The notes under the pieces were generated by a model. It had not been told where the DNA came from. It saw only the letters and a program-made list of their open reading frames with translations, and made no database searches. A stretch of 64,000 nucleotides of DNA from Lottia gigantea (lineage: Eukaryota > Mollusca > Gastropoda > Lottiidae), in NCBI RefSeq assembly GCF_000327385.1, contig NW_008707180.1, forward strand, positions 644,573 to 708,572, given 5' to 3'. This document shows, in pieces, positions 13,301 to 28,300 of the stretch (its first letter is position 1; each line of letters begins with the position of its first letter). Made by a program: the position numbers and the translations under genes.

Positions 13301-16300
13301 TCCTGTACATGGACAAGTTGAGAAATTTAAAAGGATTTAAAAGTTTTATCTAGCTGATAACTTCTATTTACATTTTTCCTTTCTGTCCATGGTTCCTGTA
13401 ATTCCTCAAAAACTTCACATATATTACCATTCAAATCAATTGTTATCTATGATAGTGACTAATAAGCTGGTCAATATTATGTAGAGTAACAGGAGCTACA
13501 AATTCTGAAGGGCTTAAAAATGAATCTAATACTCTCATAAAAATACTTTTTAAAGTCTTTTGAATTATAAATCACCATCATTGTTTGTACTTTGTTTCTG
13601 ACATCAGAAGATGGTTTCTCAACTGTTGAACTTCATTTCAGGATCTGACCCTAGCAGTTCTAATCTGAATCGTGATGATTCTGATGACAATGGTGAGGTC
13701 TGGAAATTACGAGAGAATGGTTCAGTACCTTCTGTTGATCAACCAAGTACAAGGTTCGTCCAACCTTAAATAGTTTACCTCATTTTCCAATACTATCTAA
13801 TTTTCAGAGAAAAGCTGAATCAAAAAATATTTTTCATACACATCATATATTTTGTTAATGGGCAAATCTAGCTGATAACATTAATTCTAAAACCATAGGA
13901 TGAAGAACTTTTATTGTAACTTTGGAACAGAGCAGACTTAAAATTTAACAGTGATCATGGTGTGTTTAATGTAAAATTAAGATATTTTATTTCAGCAAGG
14001 CATTCAGTAAAGAATCTAACAAAGCTAGTAGTGGTAACCTCAGTAGGAGCAGTTCCAGCAAAAGAAAACATCATCATCAACACTTTAAGGAAAGGGATTT
14101 GATCTTGCGACGCCAGAAAGGTAGTGAGGTGAAATTAGATAGTGGATTAAGAAGATCTCCAACAGAAACAGAAGAAGCTCAACTGTTACAAAAATCTGAT
14201 CTGGATGATATGGCCAGTAAGTATTGAAGATTGAACAGAGGTCGACTTTTAAACAGTGGCAGTGAAATAGCTCTCTTGGTACTTATTTGGATTCAGCTGC
14301 AAGGTGATAAGATGCCATGGGTTTGAACATGATTAAATTAACTCTGATGCTACAGGTATTGGTTTCTAAAGTCAAACTGTAATATCTGACTATAATATAT
14401 GTATTTGACTTAATTTTACAGGTCACAGATGGGAAGATGTTCGTGGTATCAGAAGACATAAAATAGCAAGAAGAAACAAAAGTCAATTACATTCAATTGT
14501 CCATATTGGAAAAGCTCACAAAGAAAAGAAGAAGCCAAAGCAAAAATTTGACCATAGCCCTCATGATGTATGTATTACTGACATAACCTCTGCATATTCT
14601 GTTATAGTGCTCCCGGAAACCAGTTTGCGGCAGTCACGTACCTCAAAATAAACGGACGATTATTTATCAATAATACGTTTTTTATCGATTATCAATAAGA
14701 AATGCCTAACGGTATATTGCCGATAATCGATGATAATTTTAAAATCGAATTCCCAATTTTGTTTTTTCGGAGAAAGTTTGCTTATTGTGCTTATAAATAT
14801 TTTAGAAAGTAAAACTTTGTTTTCCCTAGGTATTTGTTGAGTTAGATGAGTTGTTTGTTAAAGATGAACATGAGTGGGAATGGAGAGAGAAGGCTCGTTG
14901 GATTAAGTTTGAAGAAGATGTTGAAGAGGGTGCTGATCGTTGGGGCAAACCTCACGTAGCATCTCTTTCATTTCATAGCTTAATAGAATTAAGAAAAGGA
15001 TTGGAAACAGGTAAGAAACTGCCTTATCATTTTCAACTAATATTTTATCCTTCTGAAAGAGGTTCCCCGTTGCTACTATAAAATTTTTAACTGGAGTGGT
15101 GTATTCACCGGACAGATTTAGAAAAATTTAGATATATCTTTTAATTTGAGAATTTCAAGAAAAAATATAGTTCTGTCTTCAAGTTTGACGTTACTGTCTA
15201 AAAAAGACTGGCAAATTTGGTCTAGGGCCCTGATATATTTTTATGGGATTAATTAGTTCTGAAAAAAAACAGATAGAAGTTTAAAACCTTCATTGTTGTG
15301 GTAGAATCTTATTGGAATTTGCACTATTGTCTGTAAAAAAAAAATGTTTTATTTTTAAATGAATTAGCGTAAAGACTGCAAAGATAGTAGAATTTGTTTT
15401 CACTATTATTGTATGTTTCAGGCACTGTATTATTGGATTTAGAGTCTGAAGACTTTCCCAATATTGTTCACAATGTAGTTGAAAATTTGCTTATTCGTGA
15501 TCTCATAGATGAAGATGTGAAAGGGAAAATCTTGCGGACTTTACTTCTTAAACATAAGTATGTATTATTTCTTTTGATTACTTCATTCTATTTGTAACTT
15601 ATTTACTGTATTAAACTAAAATAACTAGGTATGAATTTATGTCTTCCTTCACTTGAAGTGTTTTAATCAAATATTATTGTTAATCAATTAAATCTTATCA
15701 TGTCTGATTGTATTTTTTCAATAATTCAATAATGTAATTAAAAATACAAAGCGAAAAATAAGATATTCTCAAATTGGTTTAAATGTTTTTTTTTTTTTGG
15801 CTGAAGTTAGAGTTTAGAAAATGAAACTTTATTTTAAATATTACAAATATTTTTCGCACTGTATGTGATTTGAATTTTATATAATAATTATTTCTTAAAA
15901 CTTTTTCTGATTTCTTGATTATTTTACTATTGACTTTTTCTCTAAAACCATCAAATTCTTTTCATATCCATTGTAAATTTCATTGCAATTGTTGCTACAT
16001 TTTCTTGTTACTGGACTTTAGTTCCTAGCTCTTGCTTCATGTTTGCATGATTCAGTGTTTGAAATCATGTCATTCAGTGCTAACATTTTACAGCTTAAAT
16101 AAGTTTTCACTTAATCTATATTAGTAAAGAATACTTCATTTGCAAGCTTTATCAGCTTTAAAAAAAGATGATGTTTTAGATTTTTTTTTTAGGAGATTTT
16201 AGGTTATTAACCAAATATAGATCTAAACTTTAAGTGACCATTATTCAGCATATAAAAAAAAATGATGGATTTAAAAAACTAATCTGGAGGCTTTAAATTA

Positions 16301-19300
16301 TTATATGATAATAAATAAGAGAATAACATTCTAGAATCTCACACAGTTCTTCTATTGATATTCAAAAAGTTATCATATTAATCATGAAAATATTCATAAC
16401 TTACTCATCATACATAAAAACATAAACAAAATATTATCTTTATTAGTTACATGTAAGTAAATAACTGTATCCAAGCATACTTTGTATATCTTGGCTTGTC
16501 CATCATAAGATTCCATTAAGAAATTCAATAATACAATAAACCTAAATCACGATCTTAACTAGGTAATGAATTAATAAATTTTAAGTTACCTTAAATAACC
16601 CAAATCATTGCCTTAGTTTAAGAGAAATTCTCATCTTTCTATGAACATGATTTTCTTAAATTACAAATTACTAAAATCAAACCTAGATTTGTTTATCATT
16701 TAGTCATAACTCATAATATCCTATATTTGATTCTTTTATCATTCTTAAATATAAGTATCAAAATTTATTGAATCAACTTAATTAATACATTAGAATATAC
16801 TTAATTCTTTTATCATACTTATAAATAGCTATCAAAATTTATATTACACATAACCTTACATCATACCCTCGTATTACTTAATTCATACTTTGGAATAGCA
16901 TATACTTAATTCTTTTATCATACTTATATGTAGCAATCAAAATTTATGTTACACATAACCTTACATCATACCCTCGTATTACTTAATTCATACTTTGGAA
17001 TAGCATATACTTAATTCTTTTATCATACTTATATGTAGCAATCAAAATTTATGTTACACATAACCTTACATCATACCCTCGTATTACTTAATTCATAGAA
17101 TAGCCTATACATAATTCTTTTATCATACTTAGAAATAGCTATCAAAAGAATAATATAACATTCCTTAAATCATATAATGAACTCATATACTCCAGAATGT
17201 AGCATAAATTTCCTTAAAATATCCAACCTGCCCTTCTCCTGAATAACAAATTTCTCTCATATTAATATTGTGGCTCCCTGGTTAATTTCAGACATGTGGG
17301 AGATAGGCCAATGTTCCTACGACGAAATAAATCATACAATAACCTTGTAGGTCTGGATGGTGTTAATCGAAGGTTTGATATATATTGAATCATCTTTTCA
17401 TACATGGTTCATTCAACAATTCTAGATTTGTCCAAAGATGTCATGTAGCAGAGTGTCAAAAATTCAGAACCTTTTTTCTATCAAGTTTTTACAGAAATAA
17501 ACTTTAGTGTTACTTGTGAATCTCAAGAGTGTTCTCAAGGTTCTTTATAACGTAAATGTAAGTTGAATTTGTTAAAAAAAAAAAAAAAGAATACAAATAA
17601 TAAAAAATCATTGGTTAAAGTCTCAAGGTGTAGCTACCCTTGTGGACTCTCCAAAATAAAGAACAAGTTTTAAAAAATGATCCCATTCAGAAATGTTAAG
17701 AAAAAAAAGAGATTTTGCCTGACATTTTTATGTTGTAGATCAATAAATTTGAACATTCATAGTCTAATTTACTACAAGGATGTTCTGGAAGATCTTAGCT
17801 ACATGATTCTTAGGATATCTTCGATTGCTGGATTGACTTTTAATTAACCTATATTACCTTATCTACCTTCTGTGGTTATTGATTATTTTTATTGTAATTA
17901 TATCACTAACAATTTTAACTAGCACTGCTTTAAAAAAACAATTTTACAGTTTTTATCTAGCCCTGAATTCTTATTATCACTTACCAACCTTTTGTGATTG
18001 ATTGATTGAAATAAGAATGAGAAATAATGATATAACCACACACACACAAAGTTTTTGCTGTGAAATTGTATAAGTAGAAGTAGACCAATTTTGTGTCCAA
18101 AATGCAATAGATTCTAGTCTGGTAATCTTGAATGGTGTGGTATATAGATTTGTTTGATGTGTGGTAGAAAATTTGTCTCCAAATAAATTTCAAAATAGTA
18201 ATTAGATCTTCAAACCTTATAGGGGAATAATAAAAGTACTTTCATTAGTGACCAACTAGTGCCATGGTAGTAACTGTGATCCACATGTAATAGGGTTGAT
18301 CCATTTTCGCTATCATCTCACAAGCATGTTGTCAAAATATGTTGACTTTTTCAGTTGTATTGTAGCCACGAGAGTACACAGGACAAGGTAAAGCATGATA
18401 TTGAACTACTTGTTTGTGTTGATTGACCAAAATTTTCTATAGGTTTCAATAAACATCATAGAATTAGAAATACCAAACCATATCTGAATTATCTATCCAG
18501 AATTGCGTGACGTGAAAATTTTTGAGATTTATTGAATATCAAGAATATATATGGCCCCTCAAGTAAACTTGAAATCTGGTTCATTGGTTCAGCTTTAATA
18601 AGGCTTATTAACAATTTGATTTTTTAGAATTTTAGATATTAAGATCCAAATATTACTAGTGATGTCATGATATATGTTGAATTTTTAGAAAAGAAATTAT
18701 GATCTAGTTGTCCCATATAAAGTGGCTCAGAACAATATTAAAATATAAACAATAACTTTGTTAAATGAGAGTTTAGTTGTGTGTGTGGTTTTTATTATTG
18801 TCCTTTAGTAGATATTTACAATTTGAGACAAGGGAAGGATAAATTTGTAGAATTAGTTTTTAAACCACCTGGAACCCTTACAAGCATGCAATGGTTTTTA
18901 AGTGGTTTGAAGTCTTTAAGTAGGTTGAATTTTCAGAATATATCTCTGGATTATGATTGAGTAGTTGAAGGAATGTGAAAATATGATTGCAACACCTGAT
19001 TGTGACCAATTTTAGCAAGTTGAACTTTTTCCAAATCATCCAGAGTTAAAAATGATTTCACTGATGGATGGGTGATAAAGAATATTTTTTAACTGTATTC
19101 TGTAATAAAAATAATGGCACGTTAGTGGATATACTTTTTGGAATCTTCTTTCAGACAAAGCATGTACCAAATTTTTATTTTCAAAATTTAATTAGGACAA
19201 AATAATATCATAATTTAATTGAAAAATATCATTAAGTATTTTGTTAACTTTTGAAATCATTATTCATTAATCCACTTGTTTTCATCATTCTGTGATCATT

Positions 19301-22300
19301 CATATCATCATTCTTTAATTTTTTTTTTCTTCACATTATTTTGTTTGTTTTATTTCACATGCATGATTATGGGTTATATTTTTTTTTTTCCAATTGAGGC
19401 ATTACCAAGTCTTGTTGATATATACAATAGGTTTCAATCAGTATTAGTATATCTCAATCAATAGTAATTTCTTTTCCACCCTTTATATATGAAATGGGGG
19501 GTGGGGGTATATTTTTGTCACCCATGTCCGTCTTTCTATCCACAATTGCACGTAAACACTCTTAACGGATTTTGACGAAATTTGGTATGAGTGTTTGTAA
19601 TCACCCAGGGATGACCTCTATTGAAAATCGAAAAATATTTAGTATGAGTTTTTGCCCTTGTTCTTGAAATGTTGGTAAACACTCTGGAAGATGCAATTCT
19701 TGACAGAATTTGAAGAAACTTGGTGCCAGTGTTTGTCATCATCCAAGGATGAACTCAGTTGAAAATTAAAATAAATTCAATATATGAGTTATTGCCCTTG
19801 TTCTTGGAAATGCGTTCAATTTTTAGCATGTAAACACTTTAGAAGGCACAATTCTTGATGGATAATGACAAAAATTGGTAATATTGTTCAGTATTGCCTC
19901 TAAAATCAATGCTGCCAGTGTGCATATATAACCTTGTCTGACAAGCTATCTTTTTTTTAATTTTGGAAAGCCTGCTATAAATAAGTCTGTTTGAATAAGG
20001 TTTGGTATTGCCTTGGAGTTGTGATGCTATTCAGAAGTATTTTGTAATAAGCTCTTCATATTTATAAATCACTAAATTTATATTAAGGTGGTACTTAGAG
20101 CTAACTTAACAATGTGCAATTAACATTGCACTTGCTAAGCGGGGAACTTGATGAAATTTCAGGACATGGTGATATGGTGTGGGATATATATTGGCTGTAT
20201 TTATAATAGAGCTTGAGCATTAAAAATAGTTAAATCAAAATTTGCAAAATGTGATAAGTTAAAGGAATTAAATCCACTTGAATAATATGAGTTTTATCCC
20301 ATTAATAGATCTATCACATTCAATGAGGGTATTAGAGACATTATAGTTAATTGTGAAAGGAAAAGTTTGACTTCTATAGATAGATTTGTTAATGGTATAA
20401 TTTAAAATAATTATCTGTACAAATCAAACATTCCCTTCAAAGGATTTTTAAAAAACTTATTGTATAGGGGACAAAAATTGCAAAATATGCTATTTACGTA
20501 AGACCTCTACCAGATGTGATGTCATCAACCACTTATTTTTAGTGGCATTGTAAGAACCATACAAGTCTGATTGAAAATTGGAATGGTGCAAATTGATGCA
20601 ATCTGTGTCCCCTGATACACATAAAATTTTAAAAACCTCTTTACAGAAAGCATGGATCTTATTTATTTTATTTTAATTGCTTGTTATTTTTCCTCTGTTT
20701 TTTTTGACTGTTTCCATGTTTTCTTTTTTTTTAACTTTTGATGTCAGATTTCATTTTTTTTTTAGTTTTGCTTCATCAAATTTATCAGATTCTTGTACTT
20801 AACTGATACACTGAATTTTCTCACAATTTTGTAACTAGAATATTGGCTTTAAAGATGTTATTACTGACAATGTTAACATTCCATTTCTCCATTACATCCA
20901 ATGTTATTAAAACACATTTAATAAAAAATTCTTATTGCTTTTTTTTGCATTCTGATTGCAAAATACATTCTACTGATGTTATATTTTGGCTCGTTTGGTT
21001 TCAAATTTGGAAAGTTAAGAATTTTTTCAATGTGTGTTGTAACATATCATTATGCACCCCTTCTGGATCAATTTCCTGGCACTGACCATCACAAACTGAA
21101 ATTTTTTGTTGGATTTTCAACATTGTTTTATGTTTTTTTTTCAAAAGCATTTTAGTTTTTTGGACTTGTCAACACACAAATATTTGCTCCTGTTCCTAAA
21201 CAGTATTTTTTATGATTTGAAATTAGCGCAAATTCTGATGAAATAATTTCAAGGATTTTGATTACTTCAAAATTTGTTAGAATGAGTTACTGGTATATTT
21301 TCAGTGCTGATCAATCAAACAAGTCCATGAAACCTGAACAGTGTTTGAAGTATCAACAGTATCTTCCTGAACTTGACACTCTTAATGATAAACTATGGAC
21401 TCTTTATTTTCAGACATCAGAATGAGAAACTTGGATTGCTTCGTTCAATTTCAACTAGTAGCTTTAATGGTGGTCTAGGTTCATCATCAGGGGGTCTACA
21501 CAGATCCAAAGAAGATGAGAAAAAATTCTTCAAAAATGAAAAGGTTAACTTGGAAATGGTGAAAGTTGATATGGATAATAATACGGTAATTTGGCATTCA
21601 ATATAATTATACTGACTAATTAGTGAACATAACCTAGTTGTTTCTATTAAAATGATTCTAACCAGTTATAATTGATAGATAAAAACCAGTTTGTGTGTAA
21701 AAATGTCCAGGAAAAACTGGTTTGTTTATAATTACTGGTCAGTAAAAATCTGTTTTTTTTTACTGGACATTTTTACACACAAACTGGTTTTTACTGGCCA
21801 GTTGGTACAATAAACTAGTTTTTACCAGGCAGTTAGTAAAAATAAACCAGTTTTACTGGCCAGTTGGTACAAATAAACAAGACTTTACTGGCCAGTTGGT
21901 ACAATAAACTAGTTTTTACTAGGCAGTTAGTAAAAATAAACCAGTTTTTACTGGCCAGTTGGTACAAATAAACAAGATTTTACTGGCCAGTTGGTACAAT
22001 AAACTAGTTTTTACTAGGCAGTTAGTAAAAATAAACCAGTTTTTACTGGCCAGTTGGTACAAATAAACAAGATTTTACTGGCCAGTTGGTACAATAAACT
22101 AGTGTTTACTGGGCAGTTGGTACAAATTAACCAGTTTTTATTGTACAGTTAGTACACAGAAACCAGTTTTTACAGTAAGTAGAAATAAGCCAGTTTTTAC
22201 AAAAAAATTCCATGATGAAGTATTCTATAAATGTTGTTCATATTCATGTATCTTCATTTAGTTGTTGTTGAAAATTATTTGCACCTGTTTACCATCAACC

Positions 22301-25300
22301 AATTTTCTATGTTTTGAATTGCAGACGGATTCATCAAACATCCATATTGGATTAACACCACAAGATCCAAAGAAGAATGTTCAGGAGATCATGAAAAGGA
22401 TTCCAGTAGGTTCAGAAGCTAGTACTGTCTTAGTTGGTACTGTAGATTTCCTCAGTAAACCTGTGATGGCATTTGTACGTCTTTCAGAAGGAAGACAGTT
22501 AGAAAATGTCACTGAAGTACCTCTTCCTGTTCGTTTTGTATTTATTTTACTAGGACCTGAAAAAGGTGGTATGGATTATCACGAAGTGGGTCGTTCTTTA
22601 TCCACCTTGATGACAAATCAGGTAAGTTTATTTGATCATCTATTAATAATCATTAAACATTTCTAATGAGATAAGAGTGTTGGTGAAATCTTTTGCAAAT
22701 TTTCTGTCTGCGATGTAATTTTTGAATTATCTGCTCTTCTAAAACAGTAAATGTGTTAATTGTTGTCAATTTGAAGTATGCTTGTTGCTTATTTTCAGTT
22801 TTTTCATGACGTAGCATATCGTGCAGAATCTCGTGAAGCTTTATTACAAGCAATAAATGGTTTCCTTGACGATACCATAGTGCTGCCCCCTGGTGATTGG
22901 GATCAGAAAACTTTACTGCCAATTATGGATATGGCAAGGAAACGTGCAAATTTACGACGACGGAAAAAGCAAAAGCAAGAAGAACATCAAGGTATTATTT
23001 GAATCCAACAAATGAATTTAGAAAAATAGAATTGTGTGATTAATTGGAAATAAAAGAATGCTGACTATATGAAGATGGCAACTTAAATGGTTTTTATAAA
23101 AACAGTAATGATAGTCAGACATAAAAACAATTAATGTAAGAATTCTTCTGTGGTGACCAAACCTTCTGTAATAGAAGAACAAGAATCATATATTGGATAA
23201 AGATCATTCACAACTGAATGATTACAGATGATATGGAATAGTAACTTCTCTCTTGAAAATTAATATTTTAACTGTTTTTGTTTTCCAGAATTATTAGAAA
23301 AAGAAAAGAAGGACAAGGTTCCATTGGACCCTCTACAGAGAACAGGGTGTTTATTTGGTGGTTTAATTAACGATATTAAAAGACGTTATCCACATTATAT
23401 CAGTGATTTTAAAGATGCCCTCAATGGAACCTGTCTTGCTTCATTTATTTTTATTTTCTTTGCCTGTTTGTCACCATGTATAGCTTTTGGTGGTTTGTTA
23501 AGTAAGTACATACAGTTTTGATTTTGTTTTTGAATTACATTTCTGATTTATATCTTCTGATTATCCATAGTTGCTTTTTAACATGTGTCAGAGTTATTAT
23601 CTACCCAAAGACATTATAAGAATAAATATAAGGAATTTTTATAATAATTAGATATTGGGTTAATTCTATTGTTTTTAATATAGGTGAGAAGACCAAAGGG
23701 TTAATGGGTGTAAGTGAAACTGTATTGAGTACTAGTTTATGTGGTATAGTGATGGGTCTATTCTCTGGACAACCATTGTTAATAGTTGGTGCTACTGGTC
23801 CTGTTTTAGTATTTGAACAGTCTCTATATAAGGTAAGAATACCATTTTGTCAATGAATTCTAAACAATAGTTTAGTTCAGTGTTTGATATTTTGGATTGA
23901 TTTGGATGTTTGAGATCTATTTTATAATTAGATTATATTCTCTATTGTACGAAGTTATCACACTATTCTAAGTATATTCAGAGAGACCCTGTTAATCAAG
24001 AGAGGAGAAATACATTGTTAAAGTCATAAACGTTGAAACATCTAGTACTGGTAATAGTAACTCAAACTATAAGTTGTTTTAAATGCCTTAATGCTTCTAT
24101 TTATTTCAGTTCTGTGAGTCTAATGGGATAGAGTTTCTGTCATTTCGATTGTGGATAGGATTCTGGGTATTTGTTATTTCTGTCTTAACAGTTGCAGCAG
24201 AAGGCAGTTTTCTCATTCGATATGTAACCAGGTTTACAGAAGAGATTTTTGCTATTCTGATCTCTTTAATTTTCATATATGAAGTTCTTAAAAAATTAAA
24301 TAAGGTTAGTCAATTATACCTCTCAGGGTATCTAGGGTTCTCAGGGTTGCTAGGCAGTCTGGTGATGTGCATAGATTACTGATAGGGAGAATTGGTCTTT
24401 AGCTGAGAACTTTTCAAACTTTTTTCAGTAAATTGAGAAGGTTCACACATAGCTCATTTGAATTTGTGCTACTTTTCAGTTTCAGAAAATTGGCTAGTTC
24501 AATCAAATCACAATACATCTCCAAGCTAACAAGTAGTAAGACATAAAAGGAGACCATTAGTCAGTCAAGTGGACGTTATCTATGGCTGGTAAATAGTCCT
24601 TGCCTACATTAATAAACTCATCATTTACTTTACATTCCAGACATTTCTACAGCATCCATTACTGCTTCAGTATCCACCTCCAGTAGTTTTTTATAATGAT
24701 AGCAGTTATAATATATCAGATCCTGTAGTTCTGTTTAATAGTACAGGCTATAATATATCAGACCCTTTTGACATGTATTATAATGTGAATGGTAGTGATG
24801 CTATACATGGTGATACAGAGAAAGTAAAAAATAAACCCAATACAGCCCTTATGTCTACTATTTTGTGTATTGGTACCTTTCTGGTTGCCTGGTTTCTCAA
24901 GATTTGTAGAAACAGCAAATTTTTGGGACGAAGTGTAAGTAAACTATATTATTATGAACACAAAATTGAATTAAACAAATGATGTTTCTGTTCTCAGAAT
25001 TTCTGTCCATACTACAAATTGATTACTTTGAAGTCTTAACTACCTAATCTCCTTCTCATATCATTTCATATATTTTGTTTTAATTAGGTTCGAAGAGCTT
25101 TAGGTGATTTTGGTATATTATTAGCTATTTTATCTATGGCTGTATTGGATTATCTGGTTAGAGATGATGTTTATACTCAGGTAAGACTTGTTACTTTTCC
25201 TTACTTAACCCATAAACAATAATGTTTTCTTAGGGGACACTTCCCTTTATACATTTCTCTTTATCCACTTCCCTTTATACACTTCTCTTTAAACATTTCC

Positions 25301-28300
25301 CTTTATACACTTCCCTTTATACACTTCTCTTTAAACATTTCCCTTTATACACTTCCCTTTATACACTTCTCTTTAAACATTTCCCTTTATACACTTCCCT
25401 TTATACACTTCTCTTTAAACATTCCCTTTATACACTTCTTTTTATACACTTCCCTTTACACGCTTCCCTTTCCTCTGGACATCAAATTACTAGTTGAACA
25501 GCAATTTTACTTCCCTCAATATGTTAAAATACTTCCCTTCTTACAGAAATTTAGATTTATTTTTAACTGGCATAGTTTGGTGAAAATGATTTAAACATTG
25601 TTCTATGCATGAAATAGAAAATTTTTATGCACTATTACATTTTTTCATTTATTTTGTTTTGTAGAAATTAAAAATAGGTAGTCCATTTGTACCTACTCTT
25701 CCACATAAAAGAGGCTGGTTAATCAATCCAATGAGTCCAAAGGTGATGCAAAAAGTCTGGATAATTCCTGCTGCTATAATTCCTGCATTCCTTATATTTA
25801 TTTTGTTATTTATGGAAATTCAACTGACAGAGTAAGAGCTTCTCATTTATGTTGATTTAGAATAGATCCAGTAATTAGAACACATATATGCAATTTTGTC
25901 TACAGAAAAGAGTACCTAATTAGTTAATTGATTATCAAGATATCACTGATTATAATCCTTATCAGGCAACTGATTTGTTATTTGGTCATTAGTTTTGAGC
26001 CTTAACTTTGTAAATCTTATTATCTTTTACAGAGTTATTTTAAATAAAAAAGATCGAAAACTGAAGAAGGGATCAGGATTTCATTTGGATCAGTTTTTAA
26101 TGGGATTTTTAACATTTGTGTGTGGTTGTTTGGGATTACCATGGATGTGTGCAGCAACAGTACGAACTATAGCCCATGTGTCATCATTAAGTGTCATGAG
26201 TCGTACCCACGCTCCTGGTGAAAAACCTAAATTAGTTGAAGTTAAAGAACAACGATTAACTAATGTCATGGTGAGCCTAATGATAGGTAGGTTATTTTTA
26301 TACGCCCAAATGAAACGGGGGGCGTATATTGACATCACCTCATTCCATCCGTCCACAATTGCTCGTAAACACTCTACAAGGCACAATTTTTGACTGATTT
26401 TGATGAAGCTTGGTATGGTTGTTTGTAATCACCCAAGGATGAACCCTATTGAAAATCGGACAAATTGAAAAATATTTACTATGAGTTATTGCCCTTGTTC
26501 TTGAAAACATGTTCAATTTTAGCTCGTAAACACTCTAGAAGGCAGAATTCTTGATGGATTTTGACGAAACTTGTTGTGAGTGTTGGTAATCACCCAAGGA
26601 TAAACCCTATCAAAAAATCAGAAAAATTGAAAAATATTTAGTATTAGTTATTGCTCTTGTTCTTGAAAACGTGTTCAATTTTTAGCTTGTAAACACTCTG
26701 GAAGGCACAATTCTTGACGGATTTTGACGAAACTTGTCATGAGTGTTGGTTATCACTCAAGAATGAACCCTATTGAAAATCAGAAAAATCGAAAAATATT
26801 TAGTATGAGTTATTGTCCTTGTTCTTGAAAACACATTCAATTTTTAGCTTGTAAACTCTCTAGAAGGGACAATTCTTGACGGATTTTAACGAAATATGGC
26901 TTGAGTGTTGGTTATCACCCAAGGATGAACCCTATTGAAAATCAGAAGAATCTAAAAATATTGAGTATGAGTTATTGCCCTTATTCTTGAAAATGCGTTC
27001 AATTTTTAGCTTGTAAACTTTCTCGAATGTACAATTCTTGACGGATTTTAACGAAATTTGGCTTGAGCGTTTGTTAACACCCAAGGATAAAGTCTATTGA
27101 AAATCAGAAAAATCGAAAAATATTTAGTATGAGTTATTGCCCTTGTTCTTGAAAAATCGTTCAATTTGTAGCTCATTAAAACTCTAGAAGGCATGATTCT
27201 TGCCGAATTTTTACAAAACTTGGTTTTATTATTCATTACCTCGCTGAAGATTGAATATTTGTCTTCTAGAGTTTTCATGAGCTAAAGATTGAATACGTTT
27301 TCAAGAACAAGGGCAATAACTTATACTCAATATTATTCAGTATCGCCCTAAAGAGTTCAAAAGAAGTGTATGACTGAAGGTTGAATATTTCATACTGGTG
27401 ATTGCAGTGGCAGAGCCAAAGGGGGGGCAGAGGGGGCAGCCGCCCCCCCTCGCAGCCCCGAAAGCAAGTTTTTTGGGCAAAAATCTCACAACTATATTAG
27501 AAATTTGAGCAATCTCAGATATTTTGCCCCCCCTAGGACGTGAACCTGGCTCCGCCACTGGGTGATTGTTACTGTACTGCGAAATATTTATGTTCAAAAT
27601 CAAAGCTACCAATGGGCCTATATTACCTTGCCTGGCAAGCTATCTTCATCATTATTCTTATTGCCGTTTTAGGTTCATTTTGTTTTTGGCCTGTGTCATG
27701 GCTAGAGTAGTTGATGTTCAGTAGTTATTGGCCTCATATTCAGTTCGAATCTAGCCTCTATCATGACAGTTGCTATATATTTTCAATATTTTCTGTCTGT
27801 GATCAAACATGAAACATTCTGCAAGATATAGCTTCAGATATATTTATATAAAAACTGTTAAGCTGTCATTTAACATAATTATGAAATTATGTGAATTAAC
27901 ATTTAAATTTAAAGCAGAAGTAGCTATAGCAATAGAGCTTATTTGCACCTCATTTTGAACGCATCAAATATGAGGTTCATCAGGCAAATTACTACATCTA
28001 ATGAAAAGATGGTGATGTCATGTGGAGGAATGTCCTATGAGACGTCTGGCTATATCAATTCCGATTTTAATGATGTAAAATATAAGTTTTCATTTAGTGT
28101 GATTTGAGAAGGAGGTATAATGAAACAGGTCTATTGAGATAAACAATGTTCATTTGACAAAACTTCATTTGAAATGTTTATATGTTGCAGGTGTATCACT
28201 GACACTTGGTGTGGTATTAAAGAATATACCTACAATGGTATTATTTGGTGTATTTTTATATCTGGGTATTGTATCACTAGGAAGTGTACAAATGTTTAAA

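Larger units (their letters stand above)
17373..21413 (+). other. Large (4-kb) intron of the anion exchanger
   Basis: It joins the exon ending 'gttaatcgaag' to the one starting 'acatcagaatg'. It corresponds to the linker region that is alternatively spliced or variable in vertebrate AE2/AE3. It holds a candidate microexon at 18355-18387 and a pearl-like repeat at 19491-19955. I see nothing else coding. Confidence 0.7.

Noticed and set aside
26090-26386. 98-codon minus-strand open frame
   Set aside because: It is antisense to the conserved exchanger exon 26033-26286 and the start of a pearl-like repeat.
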